64,000 bases of DNA from Euptelea pleiosperma (taxonomy: Eukaryota > Streptophyta > Magnoliopsida > Ranunculales > Eupteleaceae), in contig CM068542.1 in NCBI GenBank assembly GCA_035048495.1, positions 42,065,109 to 42,129,108 of the forward strand, in the 5' to 3' direction. Below the pieces are notes generated by a model. The model was given only the letters and a program-made list of their open reading frames with translations, was not told the origin of the DNA and did not search any database. Numbering within the stretch: position 1 is the stretch's first letter; every line of letters starts with the position of its first letter. The position numbers and the translations under genes are program-made. This document shows positions 31,861-43,474 of this stretch, one piece after another.

Positions 31861-32100
31861 GTCACCAACCCTAGGTGGGCCTACAAACCCAAAATTAGCC
31901 TAATTAGTGATTTCTAAACATTGGATTGAAGTCGTTTTCATGAGTTGATTTTAAACCGTTGAATTCGAGCATTATTTTGGGGGGCCAAAAGTTTGAAATC
32001 ACTAATTAAGCTGATTTTTGTAGGTCCGCCTAGGGATGGGCCAATACAATTGGTGGTCTCTAAGACTGAGCCACATGGCTCACATTGTAGCCCATCATCA
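31861..32100. mobile_element. Partial foldback MITE
   Basis: Shows ccctaggtgggcctacaaac, attagtgatttctaaacatt and the inverted tttttgtaggtccgcctagg, but lacks the outer arms on the left. Confidence 0.6.
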
Positions 32101-33379
32101 ACATTGACTAGTGTTTTTGCCTGTGCTCAGCATGAATATTCAGTGATCTATATAATAGAAAATTAAAACAACAACACCAACAATATTATTATTATCATTA
32201 TTATAGAAATAACATAATTAAGGGAAGTTGAAGAGACAATTTTTGTAGGTTCGAATTTTTTATTTTTTATTTTGTTTCAAAAAGAGTAATAGAGATGTTC
32301 ATGATATAGGAAACGTTAGAGTTTAATTGCCAACCAACTTCTTTAAATTTCAAGTAATCCAACTTTTTTCTCAAAAAATAATAATATTGATCATTCGACG
32401 TCCGATCTTTACTTCATAGAGAAAGTGTTTTGTTCTCATGAGATCTCCCATGTCAAGTTTGTGTTCGTACAAACGACAGATTGTGCTGCAGTGCCATGTG
32501 TCTTTGTTTGATTGACAAGACGGCAACACTCTTTAGGTGAGCATGGGTTGGGTTGGGTTGGGTTGGGTGGGTCAGAAGGCGAAAATTGTCATCTAATTAA
32601 AATAGGGGTACTTTGGTCCTTGAGTTTTTGAGTAACAGTCAACTGAAGGAGGTGATGATAGTGCGGTCGAAGATGGTCAAAAATTTTGGCTCCAACATGG
32701 GTGGGTGGTTGGGTTAGGTAGGGAATCAACCAGAGCCCAACCCGACCTTTAGACCATCCAATCTGAGCCCGAGCCCAACTTGATCAGGTTGGTCAGTCGG
32801 AGAACGAGGGGATGAGAGAAACGAAGAGGAGAGAAAAATAAGAGAGTGAAACTAGAGACGAGAGACGGGAGAGGAACACGGGAGAGAGATCGATGGAGAG
32901 GAGAGAGACAAAGAGGAAAGAAATGGAGAGGAGAGAGATGGAGATAAGAGAGAAACATGAGAGAGGCTGAGAGGAGAGAGAGTGAGAGAGAGAGAAAGAG
33001 ATGTGCAGCGGGCAGTAATAAGAATGGCGGCGGGCAGTAGGTTGAAGGAAACGTAACCCTAACCCTAAGAATTAGAAGGTAGAGAATAGAAGAGGGAGAG
33101 ATGAGATGAGATTGTAGCTACTAGCTAATAATAACAAATGTATTTCAGTGTTAGTGAAAGATTTACTATTTTGTATATAATATATATGTTGCACGAAGTC
33201 TCAACCAAGCTCACCCGATTTTGATCCGGTTCTCAAAACTGAGCCCGCGCACTGATGGAGCGAACCCAACCTGAGCCTTAATTCGGGTTTAGCCCACCCA
33301 AGTTGCGGCCCTATCAGAATTTGTCATAGGGCAAGACAAAAGAATGAAAAATCAGGGGGTTAACACTAGGGGTGTTGCA
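32101..33379. other. Low-complexity intergenic DNA
   Basis: Includes a run of gggttgggttgggttggg (near 32545), a GA-rich tract (32815-33005), a 12-bp aaccctaaccct string near 33055 too short for a telomere tract, and at 33200-33310 a segment related to the tandem unit at 16174. No gene seen. Confidence 0.4.
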
Positions 33380-33393
33380 AAAATAGTCATGTC

Positions 33394-33548
33394 TTTTTTT
33401 TTTTTGGGAACCTCCACGGTGGGAGAGAAGCTTTATTAATAAGAAAACCAGTGTACACATAGACAGTGGGGGGAGGTATGTACCTAACCCCTCAAGATGC
33501 TAACAGTGAGTAAGGAAAAAATAAATGCACGAATGTGAAGGATACAAG
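33394..33548 (-). mobile_element. Short non-LTR retroelement 3' end with 14-bp target duplication
   Basis: Exact duplication AAAATAGTCATGTC at 33380-33393 and 33549-33562. On the minus strand the insert ends ttaataaagcttctctccca, ccgtggaggttccc and a 12-nt A tail, typical of plant LINE 3' ends. Confidence 0.85.
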
Positions 33549-33867
33549 AAAATAGTCATGTCCTTCAATGGTAGTCCTCTAAAAGTTTTCTAATTTTATT
33601 TGTTTGCGAAAAGCTTCTTCAATTCAAGTTCTTGCACTTGAAAAGAGGAAAATAATAAGTAGGTCATAAAGAATCACTTTTTATTTCAGTTTCAGCAATC
33701 AATCATTATACATTCAACCAAACCAAAAAAGACAGAGAGAACCCCCTCACCCTCACCCTCCCAATGGAAAACTCCCAGAGATTAACTAAGGCAAGTTACA
33801 AGCAAAAAAACTTACAATTGTTGTCGGCTGGCCTCAGCTTTCAGGAGAACACCCAGAAACCGTGAAA

Positions 33868-36800
33868 TCAGACATTAATATCTGAGCGCCTTGATCTGGT
33901 GTTGTCAATTTCTGGGGACTCAGTCAGGCCAAATCTTGGGAAGCTGTAGTTTTCAGATACAGACACCGGCTGCTGAGGATAAAGTGTTGGTGGTGGTGTG
34001 AGATTGCGTTGAGCAGGAAGGGGAGGGAGCATATTGTACTTGTAAGGGTCACCACTCAAGCTGCACTCCATGGGAAAATCCAGTAAGAAGTTTAATCAGT
34101 AAGCGGAAAGATGTGAAACCCATTATTGAATCTGATCTCTTTAACAATAAGGAAATATAATGTATATTACAGATTGAAGTTAGAGGCACAACCTTTTATG
34201 ATCTCGTAAAACCTACGATTACAGCAAAAGCACATATCCCTGAATATTACATCACTGAAATTCTTGGGGCAACCCATTTTTGATAAGAGGGCAAACATCT
34301 TTAAATATGGCATTTAACCTGATTGTTCTTCGACAAGACCAAATTGCTTGTCCTTTTTCAACAATTCTTTTCAAGGCAAGGGCAACTTATCAAAGAAATT
34401 CATGTTTGCATTAAATGCAATATTTTACAAGTGTTAAGAGGCTTGCCCTGTAATCAGAAATGGCAATGCCCCAATCACTTCCCAAATTCTTAAATCAATC
34501 GGCCTTCAAAACTAACTCCTTAGCTGAAAATATAGTCCCATGTTCATAGAAGTACAAAGGTGCCAAAGAGATGAGAACTTACAAAGGATGGACTTATGAC
34601 TCAGATCAGTCGAATCATTTTAAGCTTACATTCTACAGAGTCAAATTGGTTAATTAAGGCTACATTCTAAAAGTTAAAAATTGGATAATTAACTTGCTTT
34701 CTACACCCCAAAAGATAGCTATGGAACCCAACCTCCAAATGATTTCAACATTGCTGATAAGAGGGTAGTGAAGCATGCAATATGAGCTCAGCACACATAC
34801 TGAGTATCACCAAATACAAACCAAGCAAAGCTTGGAGAAAGTGCTACATTTTGGAAGTGAAAGGGCAGTGAATCCAGAGCTGAATCATTGACTCTACCTC
34901 AGCAGAGAGGAGGTAGTATTTGCTCGAAATAAAGAAGTCTATGAGAACATGCTCACTTAAGGATCTTGACGAGAACTTCTGTGGAAATAAAAGCAATAAG
35001 CCTTCTAGATGCTTGGAAAACCTATTAACTCCTCCCAGGAGATACCTACAACCTACTATAAGAGCCCCAATTACAGAACGAACTGAAAAAATTGTACAAC
35101 TCCCTTAACCAAACTCACAATCTAGCTGACCAACAATGCAACAAGAAAAGCTAACTGTCCCATTTATTTCTCCCTCTGACCTCTAAATTTCCCACTGGTG
35201 GATCATGTGCATCCTCTTTTTCCTGTCCTTTATATCTGAGAAGAGAATTCTATGCAAAATTACATTTAAATACCTCATTATTGCAAGCAAATCTTTAATG
35301 AACTTCACATAAATCTTAGGTAATAAGTAACTGAAATACCCCCATCCTTTTTTTTCACAACTGCTATGCATATATTTTAGGAACCTTCATATAGCTCAAA
35401 TGCTCACTTGTTACAAAATCGTTACTAGTTGAAATTTTTTTTGTAATCTTCCATTGTTTCGAGTTATATTTACGATTGTTTCAATTGATAGCAAGTCTTC
35501 AAAAAACAACTCCCGAGGAGGTGAATAGAGAATTATTTTGCTAAAATTTCTTTGTCAAAAAGCAAAAGAAAATCAAGAAAAATACTGTATGACGACCTTG
35601 CTATTAACTGACAAGATGTCTTATAGCTTCTAGAATTTTTAGGCAACTGAAAGAACAATTACAAGCAAAAAATCATTCTAAAAATGTAGATATTCAGTAG
35701 CAGAACCTTGGAATCTTGTGGAAGTGATCATCATCACTTAAATTTTCACCCAAACTGTGGACAGGTCTCTGAGCTGGTGTAATAGTCCACGGATTTGGTG
35801 TGGGCAATTCATCTGAAATATATCTTCTCCTGATCAACTGAAAAATGGTCCCACTAATGTTAGACTGCAACAATAACTCTCCACAAAGAATAACAGTTGT
35901 GGCAGGCAAAAGTAACACCAAAATAGACAGACCATACGGAAAAACTTTATCACGGCTTCCTTGTCATATCTTGCTTCTTTGGCAGCCTGTAAATGTTGAA
36001 CATAAATGAAAAATTACATGGGTTAACAAATGATTCTGTAACAATAGAATAAAGAAACTAATCAATTAACAAAACTAAAGAACTTCAAATAAAAATAGAA
36101 TATTGTTTTCTCATTTTTATGGAAATCAGCCAATTTCTGAATATCATTTGCCCACCAAAGGTAAACTTCACTAGACTAAATGGGATGCCAATTCCAATTC
36201 AGCTTTAGACTTGACCTAGTTTCCAGTTTTTGCTTACAATTGTGATAAAACGATACACTTTTTTCTAATTTCTAGAGGACTAGTTGTCTTTTTTCTTTTT
36301 TCTCCTAACACATGTCACTGACATAGAGTGTGCATGTATGCTAAAAGAGTTCATTCGTAAATACTAATTTATTATATAACATTTTGATAGGGTAGCACAA
36401 ATGACATAACATTATATACCGTGAGAAAATATTATATATAGTGGGGTTAACTAACATGGTTAAAGAAAAAAGCAAAATATAAAAGAACATTGTTTCTAAT
36501 TATTAACATGTTTAATACAAAACACATACATTGCATATCAAATGAAGATCTAAGCCCTGTTTACATTGTTATTCGTTTACTGGTAAAACCTCCAAAGAGC
36601 TCAAGAATAGCATCTTAATCAACTGGGGAGAAAACAGAAAAAAAGTGAATTTGGTTCCATAGAGATTTTTCTCAAATATTCAGCAGGGACTTCATTTGCT
36701 CCTGCAAGATCCCTGAGTCTTTTAAACAAATGATGAGTTTTGTCTTTGAGTCCAGAAAATACCAAGTCAAACCCAAAACTTAACTCAAGTCCCAGCTGAA

Positions 36801-39800
36801 TTGAGTTGACTAGGCAAAAATTTTCTTTTCGAATCAAGATAAGGATTTGGACATCGAAGAAAACCCAGTTTAAGCTCTGTAGAAAATAGCAGAAGCTACA
36901 TTTCTTATAAAATGCATAATATGAGAAATCATTTCGCCATTATACTTGCAACTTGATTTTCTTAATTTGGAACATACTGCAACTTCACAAAGTATTATCA
37001 AGAATCCTACTCACGACATTCATTTTGATTAAAGATTGAACACAATACCTAAATCTTGGATTTGTAAAAATTTGAATTTACTAGTATATATCTGGTTGGA
37101 TTCGTATTGTAATAAATTGTGTGAGATGCACCATATCATCATTGGTGTATTTCATCACATATTCTCCAGGTTGTCAAGATTAGGATGAATTAATTAGGCT
37201 AATATCAAATATCAGTTAGGATATTAAATTAGATCTATTAGGATTACTTCCTATCTTTAGATTTTCCTATCTCTATATAAACCCTTGATTAGGGTAAATG
37301 TAATCACTGAAGTCTTGTTGAATCAATCCCATTTCCTATCATTTTATCAGAGCCATTGTTCTTCTGAGAACAAGCTCTCAGTTTTGCGCTCTATTCTGGC
37401 GGGCGGTATTGCCACCGTCCACCTGGTAATCATTGCCCACCATCACTTTTCTTCCTATACAGTTCTTATTTACCCACATCCCTTTCTAACCTCCCATCAA
37501 ACGCTCAACAAATCCCTTCAATCTCATCAAATTCTATTTACTCAAGACATCTCCAATGAGAGTTTAGCCGCACACTCTGTTTTCAATAGTTTATGGGAAG
37601 AAATCAAGATTGACCCGATCTAGTGGGCCACTGGCTCTGACATACTCCAAAATGAGCGGGATGCGATAATGATGGACTTCACAAACATGCGATGACCAGC
37701 ATACGAACAGACGTTTCGGCCATTCACCATATTCACTTCATGGAGATCAAGGGCTCATATTTCTTGTAACCAATCACATGTTCCTTCTTCAAAGGGACAG
37801 GCGATTGCGGGAGGGTATTAGAGTATATATCCGGTTGGATTAATAAATTGTGTGAGATGCACCATATCATCATTGGTGTATCTCATCACATATTCTCCAA
37901 GTTGTCAAGATTAGGATGAATTTATTAGGATAGGATAATATCTAATATCAATTAGGATATTAATTTAGGTCTATTAGGATTACTTTCTATTTTTAGATTT
38001 TCCTATTTCTATATACCCTTGATTAGGGTAATCACCGAAGTATTATTGAATCAATCCCATTTCCTAACAACTATAAGAGACAAATAATAACCTGTCAACG
38101 GTTTATTGGAAGAAAGAATAGTAGGTCCCCGCAATGATATAATAAGATATAATGAAGCAAGACAGATTCATTTAGACTAATACTGATGAATAAATGCTAA
38201 AATATGGAGTTCTTACAGCAAGAAGGCCTCCACTTCCTGGAAAGCTCTCCGTCAGCGGAAGTTCCTCACTAGATGGAAGCAAGCCCTGCTTCTCAACCCA
38301 TTGGCGAGCAGCATCAACAAGATTGCCACTGCTTCCTCTTGGGCCCTCCTTTGCAGCAATATCTGCTTTATTACCAATAACAATGTATGGTACAGGAAGG
38401 CCACCAGGTCCACCAGATCCTAGAGGGGCTGAGAATGTCCCAGTTGCTGCAACTTCTGCAGCCCATTTTTGCAAGCTTGTTTTTGTTCTTCTTTGGGAGA
38501 GATCGTAAACAAAGATTACACCTGAAAATGAATTTCAGGGAAAAAGAAATAGAAATTATTTAATTTTCACTGCATCAAACAAGCATAGTTGTCCCAACAT
38601 ATACTTAAGTCAGGATGTTAATAAATGGAAATAGCCATTCCCTTCCCTGTGCTGTAAAGTTTCACCCATGTAGGAGGTCTGGGACTCACCATTAATTCTA
38701 GGTCAATAATCGACCCTTTATAATTACCATTATAACGCAAACAATTCAATAGATTTTTTTTTTCTGACAATCCAAAAGAATACATCAGCATCTGATTGGG
38801 GTGGTTTAGGCCCAGAAGATCTATGTGGATCCCATTAAGTGGTTCATTCCTCCTCCCTTGAAGGTCTAACAAATGCAAGACAGGACTGAAAGATGGCTTT
38901 TTCCCATCCTCCTGTCCTGCTTTGAGTATTCCAAACATGTGGCTTTATGTCAACAGTAAAAAATGGATGTAGGATGTCACTCATTTTGTGAGCCAAAAGC
39001 ACATTAAAGTTGTTTCCGTTCACTTAAACGTGAGAATTTCAAATGCCTATTAAAAAGAAATCCATAAACATTTTTCAAATTGACATTCTTGGCAATGTCT
39101 AATTACAAACTAAGGCTAGATAGAACATAAAGACATTGAAAGAACCATGAAGACCATTCCTCACCATTGATTTGTGAATAAAAAAGAGATCGGCAATCTC
39201 TGTATCGTTCATGTCCTGACACATCCCAAAGTTCAATAAAGAAATCCCTCTCCATATCACCTTTAATACTATTAGAAGAGCTACCAGAACTTCCATAAGT
39301 GGTGTGCTGGATAAAAGCAGCAGGAGAAAGTTAGAGAAGAGCCCCAAGTTCCAGCCACAACTCCAAATTGCCTTAAAGAAACAAAGGAAAATTGAACCTA
39401 CCTTCACACTGACTGCACATCCGATTGTTTGAGGCAGGCGGGCAATAGAAGAACCTTTAACAATCAAATGCACAAGTGATGTTTTCCCCACACCTGCAAG
39501 CAGATTGAAGTATAAAGATGAAATTTGATACTGCGTGATACCAAGTACTAAATTTTAGAGATGTTATAACAATGAAATTGAGTAAAAAACTGTAAAAAAG
39601 CTACATTTAAAAAATAACAGGAACCACTTTTTAGTTACCTAAAACAACACTTATTTTGTTACGAGGGAGACCCAAATGAGGGCAGCAGAGTTGTTGATAT
39701 GAACACAAGGTTATCTCTTGAATACCTTACCCACCTAACAAGCCGTCTACTTCATTCAACATGATTTGTCTATTCAAGAAAAAGCAGAATGTGCAAAAAT

Positions 39801-40658
39801 ATCTTAGTTGAATGCCAAATAAACCAGATAACTTCAGGATCGTTAACTTCAGGTGCACCATGCATACGCCATACCACCGGACCCATGATAAACTGCCTGG
39901 TAAGAAAAACTTAAGTACTCAAATCTCAGGACCTTCTTATTGACTCAACTGAGTTTTACAAGTTTTGCAAAAATCAGGAGGAATCAGAATTCGAGAAAGA
40001 GTCATTTAAGTTCCACAAGATTTTTCAAGCATTTTTTTAATTAAGTAGGTCTTACTCGAGTCTAAAACCATTACAAACCATTCGTTACCCTTTCTACACC
40101 CACATGTTTCAATGTAGTTCATTAACATATTGCATCTACTTTTAACTATTTCAAATCTGATAATAAATACGAAAATTAATTATTCGTTTTTGGGTCTTGG
40201 TGAAAATTTGATTTGTGATTGTGAATCATTTAGCTGGTTCATTAGAGAAGTATTGTCAGTTTTTACATTTAGGCTACATAACATATCACAAAGTTTATGG
40301 GTGTAGCCTAGTGCTGTTAAGGAACAAAGAGTACTCGATGAGTAACCAGTCCTGCATGGAGCCCTCCGCTGACTTAAACCAACAAAAATTACCATTCTTT
40401 AGATCTCAGTAGTTACATTCCGCTAACAAGATTTTGCCCTTGGATCCCAATACAAGCATTAAACACCCCAACACAGAAAGATACATAAGAAAATAAGCCT
40501 TCCAAGATTCAATTCAAATTCAGAACAAAAACGAGGCTTTCAAGAACCCATGTTCAGAATTGAATACCTGAGTCTCCAACGACAAGTACTCGAACCTGGC
40601 CGCAAGGAGGACCACCATTCGGCTCTTTATTCTCCCTTTCACGTTCCCTCCAGAACAT
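33868..40658 (-). CDS. LIP1: LIP1-like small GTPase, seven exons
   Basis: Exons 40658-40568, 39493-39402, 39306-39165, 38521-38217, 35986-35933, 35837-35707 and 34060-33868 join in frame at GT-AG sites to 335 residues. Switches: P-loop GDSGVGKTS (residues 28-36), WDVSGHE (88-94), NKAD (159-162). The insert GTFSAPLGSGGPGGLPVPYI, the FYSQINGVIFVYDLSQRRTK block and the tail with FRMLIRRRYISDELP identify LIGHT INSENSITIVE PERIOD1, an atypical Rab-like GTPase acting in the circadian clock and light responses of Arabidopsis (342 residues there). The protein ends SRRSDINV without prenylation cysteines, as expected for LIP1. Intron 4 (2.2 kb) carries a miniature LTR element. All exons are intact. Confidence 0.95.
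37078..38069 (+). mobile_element. Miniature LTR retrotransposon (TRIM-like) in LIP1 intron 4
   Basis: Two direct repeats, about 37078-37341 and 37816-38069, share gtgtgagatgcaccatatca, ttgtcaagattaggatgaat and gaatcaatcccatttcct and end in CA. After the first LTR comes tttatcagagcc, resembling the copia primer-binding site for initiator tRNA-Met. Before the second is a purine tract gcgggagggta. The 474-bp interior has only an 83-residue gag-like scrap starting near 37370. It lies antisense to LIP1. No clear target duplication. Confidence 0.83.
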
Positions 40659-41290
40659 GTTTTTTGGTCCAAAATCACCTCCCAGTAAGATCAAATTCAA
40701 AGACACACTTTCCTTCCACTGTCTTACATCAATCAAGTTCCCTCAAACATGAACAATCTACACGGGAAACAACAAAATCCCAATACGGGTCTCCTCAATT
40801 CCGGTCTAAACTCCATATCAAACGGAAACCAGTCCAAGATCTGAGCTTAAAATCAAGAACCCAATACAAGAAATCCCCATTGGAAAATAACTACAATCCT
40901 CTCAAAAATCAAACAGTTCGCCCAATTTTTAACTAAACCAAGTCCTTCAAATCCCTAATTTCCACACGAACTAGCGATCTAACAGCGAAATCTGAAATGG
41001 ATATCCTCGAAAGATATGAAAATCATAAATTTTCCATGGAAAACACGAAACTACGGAACGAGTCCCTCTCTGAATTCATGTTAGTAATGAATAGCAAGCG
41101 AACAAGATCTGAAATGCCGCGAAGAAATGTAATTCACCCAACAAAAAACATTTTAGTTTATATTTGACCCAGTTTTATATTTGAATTTGGAGAGATCTAC
41201 GAAAGAAATTAATCCGAACCGATTGGGAGAAGTTGAAAAGAGCAGTGATTTGTGGAGCATTTTTTTGGGAAATTATTCGGAATTTTCTCC
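40659..41290 (-). promoter_or_regulatory. Long 5' leader of LIP1
   Basis: About 600 bp between the TATA box and the ATG, T-rich on the minus strand with several upstream ATGs. A leader intron is likely, but its borders cannot be set from sequence alone. Confidence 0.45.
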
Positions 41291-41301
41291 TACTTTTTAT
41301 A
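41291..41301 (-). promoter_or_regulatory. TATA box of LIP1
   Basis: The minus strand reads gctataaaaagtagg; transcript start would fall near 41262-41268. Confidence 0.55.
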
Positions 41302-41841
41302 GCAAGGCCGCATAACTGGGGTGCTCTCGGATGCTCCTGATGGACGGTAATTTTTTTTGAGCCTCACGCAGTGCTTGACGCAAAGGGAGTCACGCCAATC
41401 AAGGGCCGTCATCAATACATGGTAGTGGGCCCATGGCATTAGTTCCGAATATTTTTTGTCAAATTTTATAGGCGCCACGCCCCCTAGAAAATGTGCGCGT
41501 GTGCACATGCAGACGATCAAGGAGGCCGGATCCTGTACTCACGGGAGTTAACCGATCACAACCATCCAACATGTGGGTTTTTATTCTGATTGTTTGTTAA
41601 ACTTTCTTGACCCTCCAAAATTGATGGCTAAGATCATTCAATTGCAAAAAAAAAAAAAATTTGAGCTAGGCGATCTATTTTCTGGAAGTCATTGGACGAT
41701 CGGTCCTAATCACCTATACGAACACCTATCCAGATATTTTGCTTATTGATGCTGATATCCCTTCTATGATTGTCCACATTTTAACGTTGACTACTATATC
41801 GTTGTGACTTGTGACACCATTTTTTATGACACGTGGGCTAG

Positions 41842-42251
41842 GGCTGTTCATCGATGCAGACTTCTGTATCAAAATTTTGATGCAGAGGTCCCTCAAATTG
41901 TAATGCCGGAGACTCGTTCCGGCCCACTAGCCCCTGAATGTTTAGCCCACACTATGATTGACCAACACACCAAAAATCAACGTGATTGATGATTTCTATC
42001 CGTAGGATTTAAGCCCTTTTTATTCATGGGCTTTATGAACCGGCCTATGAATTTGTTCCAAGCCCATGATGAAAAAGTGCTCAAATCCAATAGCTAGGAA
42101 TAACTAATCATACTGATTTTTGGTGTGTGGGTCCACAAAGGTGTGGGTCAAACATTCAGGGGTAGTGGGCCCCGAAAGAGTACTACGTGGCAAATTGAGG
42201 GACTTCTGCATCAAAATTTTGATTCAGAAGTCTGTATTATAGATTTGTCCT
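41842..42251. mobile_element. Foldback MITE with near-exact 9-bp duplication
   Basis: Flanks gtgggctag (41833-41841) and gtgggctaa (42252-42260). Ends GGCTGTTCATCGATGCAGAC and GTCTGTATTATAGATTTGTC. Inner arms tatcaaaattttgatgcaga and gcatcaaaattttgattcag are themselves small palindromes. Confidence 0.82.
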
Positions 42252-42334
42252 GTGGGCTAAGGCACACATTGACATGGTAGGGTTGGACAAGGATGATCAC
42301 AACCATCAGATATTCTGATCTATTACACTACTTA

Positions 42335-42662
42335 GGGAGTGTTTGTTTGCACAGAAAATTTTCTCGAAAAAATAGAAAATTTTCTCGAGAAAATACATGT
42401 GGGAAATTCCTTAAATGGCTGATTGATTGCAACTAAGAACGCATATTTCAATCATGTGAGAAAATAAAAGGCGTATTTTCAGGTGGAAACGAGTTCTCAC
42501 CTATCTGGATGGGAAATGAATTCCGGGCTTAGTAGGAAAAATTATCCAGATTTAAATGGATTGGTAGGGAAAATTATACAGATTTAAAATGGCTATCTAA
42601 CAAGGGACAGTTGTGTTTTTCCAAGGAAAATCCACTTTACCACTTGCCAATCAAACACACCC
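42335..42662. mobile_element. Tourist-like MITE (PIF/Harbinger)
   Basis: 328 bp, starting GGGAGTGTTTGTTTGCACAG and ending CTTGCCAATCAAACACACCC, flanked by TTA (42332-42334 and 42663-42665). Confidence 0.82.
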
Positions 42663-42825
42663 TTAAATTATATAGTTAAAAAATCTGACAAACATTCTAG
42701 AAAAAAGTCCCTGGAATTTTTATCTGCCAAAATTGGTCCATGACATTGGAAATCCAATGGCTTGAACTCATTTAAAGGTGGACCCCAGCTGTTGATCCCT
42801 TAGCACCTTATACATGAGTAAAACT

Positions 42826-43140
42826 TTGATGACAGGGCACAATATGAGCCACGTTGCACACTCTTAGAGGACTCCGACCAAAAGGATGTTTGGCCAATCC
42901 CTAGGTGGACCTACAAACCAAAAAATCAGCCCGATTAGTGATTTCTAGGAGCTGTATTGGAATTATTTTCATGGGTTGATTTTAACCGGGAGAATTTGAG
43001 CATTATTGACCATTATTTGAGGTACAAAGGCTTGAAATCACTAATCAAGCTGATTTTGGTTCGTAGGTCCACCCAGGGGTTGAAAAAACATCCATACCAT
43101 CAGTCCTCACATATTGCACCCTGTCATCAAAGTTTTACTC
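42826..43140. mobile_element. G-box foldback MITE, complete GAGTAAAACTTTGATGACAG form
   Basis: 315 bp with both termini present: GAGTAAAACTTTGATGACAG and CTGTCATCAAAGTTTTACTC. The left arm carries gagccacgttgcacactctt (mutated G-box). Flanking 9-mers do not match convincingly. Confidence 0.82.
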
Positions 43141-43474
43141 ACAATGTACATTATGCCCAAGCCCAGACCATTTATTTGGTAAGACTTAAATTTTAGACCA
43201 ACCTGAACCCTAGGCTGGTCCATAGCAGGCTGGGGCATAAAGCCCACTAGGGCAGCCCGACCCACTGACACACCCTATTCAAAGAATACAAATCAACAAA
43301 ACACGAGTGATAAAGAGGGAGATATATTTATATATAGAGAGAGAGAAAGGGTACGATAAACAAATGTCCACGTACCCATATAGAGAGAGAAGCACTAATC
43401 CACTCCACAGAATATAGAAAATAACTTTTTACATAATTTCTTTTGTCCTGTACCCTGTAATCTGCTAGCAAATT

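Noticed and set aside
33050..33070. Telomere-like aaccctaaccct
   Set aside because: Only two units; expected by chance or from an interstitial scrap.
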